A DNA stretch of 64,000 bases from Peltaster fructicola (lineage: Eukaryota; Ascomycota; Dothideomycetes): the NCBI GenBank assembly GCA_001592805.2, contig CP051140.1, positions 186,001 through 250,000 on the forward strand, in the 5' to 3' direction. This document shows, one piece after another, positions 63,376 to 64,000 of the stretch; within the stretch, counting starts at the first letter, position 1, and each line of letters begins with the position of its first letter. The notes beneath the pieces are model-generated. The model worked only from the letters and a program-made list of their open reading frames with translations. It made no database searches and was not told where the DNA came from. A program made the position numbers and the translations under genes.

Positions 63376-64000
63376 TCAACCACAATAACGACCGTTACCA
63401 TCTAGACCGCCTGCGACAGGACATGGCACAAAGACATTGACAGCAGGGTCGTAGCCCTGCGTCTGGACGATGAATTTGCTAGTGTCTGCCTTCGATGTGC
63501 CCATAGGCACTTGCCACGTGTAGTGGTATCCGGCGATTGTTATAGCTGCTTGGTCGATTGGAACCCATGACCAAGTCATTCCAGGAGCAGTGCCGCTGTA
63601 CATGAACAGTGTTGTACCCTCAATCATGTAATTGACCATGATATAGTTCGTGGGTGTGTAATTAATGGGCCAGCCAATTGCACCGTCTTGAGCCTGAATA
63701 TAGAGACGAACGAAGGCGTATGGAACGAGGACGTCGGCGGAGAAGATACTGAGGTTAAAAGTTACCGTGGCGTTGACGTTGACTACCGATCTGCCGTTCG
63801 GAAGTGCTGGAGTGGCGACAGTGACCGCATTAGAGTCTAGGGACTCGACAAGCGACTCACTGATAGCCTTGACAGTCAAGTCATGGCTGGTACCTGGTGT
63901 GAGCATTCCTACAGTGACCTGACTGGTTGAAGGTAGGTCCAGCGTCTTGACGCCGTCGAGATACACAGCGTAGGCGGTCGCATTGCTGACCAACGACCAG
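63376..64000 (-). CDS. 3' part of a secreted-type FN3-like domain protein, truncated by window
   Basis: The frame is open through the right edge, so the 5' part lies outside the window. The visible 207 residues start in an FN3-like module (SLVSNATAYAVYLDGVKTLD, then VTVGMLTPGTSHDLTVKAIS). They continue with a second beta-rich module (NVNATVTFNLSIFSADVLVP, then TWSWVPIDQAAITIAGYHY). The end is VPCPVAGGLDGNGRYCG, with two cysteines suited to a disulphide. There are several Asn-x-Ser/Thr sites and few charges, as in extracellular fungal proteins. The beta modules look like carbohydrate-binding or accessory domains of a larger wall-active enzyme, but no catalytic part is visible. Confidence 0.7.
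   Translation of the reverse strand, partial: WSLVSNATAYAVYLDGVKTLDLPSTSQVTVGMLTPGTSHDLTVKAISESLVESLDSNAVTVATPALPNGRSVVNVNATVTFNLSIFSADVLVPYAFVRLYIQAQDGAIGWPINYTPTNYIMVNYMIEGTTLFMYSGTAPGMTWSWVPIDQAAITIAGYHYTWQVPMGTSKADTSKFIVQTQGYDPAVNVFVPCPVAGGLDGNGRYCG

Overview
This window is nuclear DNA of a filamentous ascomycete (Pezizomycotina). Evidence: densely packed genes on both strands; many short GT-AG introns of about 42-114 nt, several with a CTGAC/CTAAC-like branch site near the acceptor; two Zn2Cys6 regulators; and fungal-type families (DUF1749 esterase, INO80 subunit Ies1, UTP13, RSA4, GH51). The style fits Dothideomycetes, but the class is an inference. No rRNA, tRNA, CRISPR or intact transposon was found.

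Left part (1-31.6 kb): mostly housekeeping genes. In order: mitochondrial presequence protease CYM1 (-), a taxilin-type coiled-coil protein (+), a DUF1749 hydrolase (+) meeting an FAD monooxygenase (-) end to end, an SRPK-like kinase (+), a large ankyrin protein (+), an ER cyclophilin with a spliced-on membrane tail (-) head to head with mitoribosomal protein uS13m (+), a small basic SP-rich protein (-), a second M16C metalloprotease (-), the INO80 subunit IES1 (+), a CobW-type GTPase (+), and a hypothetical BTB-like protein (-).

Middle part (30.9-47.9 kb): proteasome beta-4 (PRE1, -) is divergent from UTP13 (+), which converges on RSA4 (-). Then come a BTB protein (+), the meiotic mismatch-repair homologue MSH4 (+) carrying one in-frame TAG, a GPI-type cysteine-rich surface protein (-), a parvulin (+), an MDR oxidoreductase (-) and an SDR (+).

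Right part (49.4-62.8 kb): this looks like a sugar-utilisation cluster. It holds an MFS sugar transporter, a GH3 glycosidase without a signal peptide, a Zn2Cys6 regulator, a GH51 alpha-L-arabinofuranosidase, a second Zn2Cys6 regulator and a 3-hydroxyacyl-CoA/L-gulonate-3-dehydrogenase-like enzyme. The layout suggests import of glycosides or short oligosaccharides, hydrolysis in the cytosol, and local regulation. The 3' end of a secreted FN3-like protein closes the window.

Most notable observations: (1) MSH4 is intact except for one TAG where fungal homologues are expected to have TGG (Trp); this could be a nonsense mutation or a sexual-stage A-to-I mRNA editing site. (2) The start codon of PRE1 is split by an intron (AT^G). 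(3) The cyclophilin's last intron decides between a soluble and a membrane-anchored product. (4) Three genes (taxilin, GH51, the 29-30 kb BTB-like gene) show closely spaced one-base frame slips, so either the assembly has indels there or these genes are decaying.
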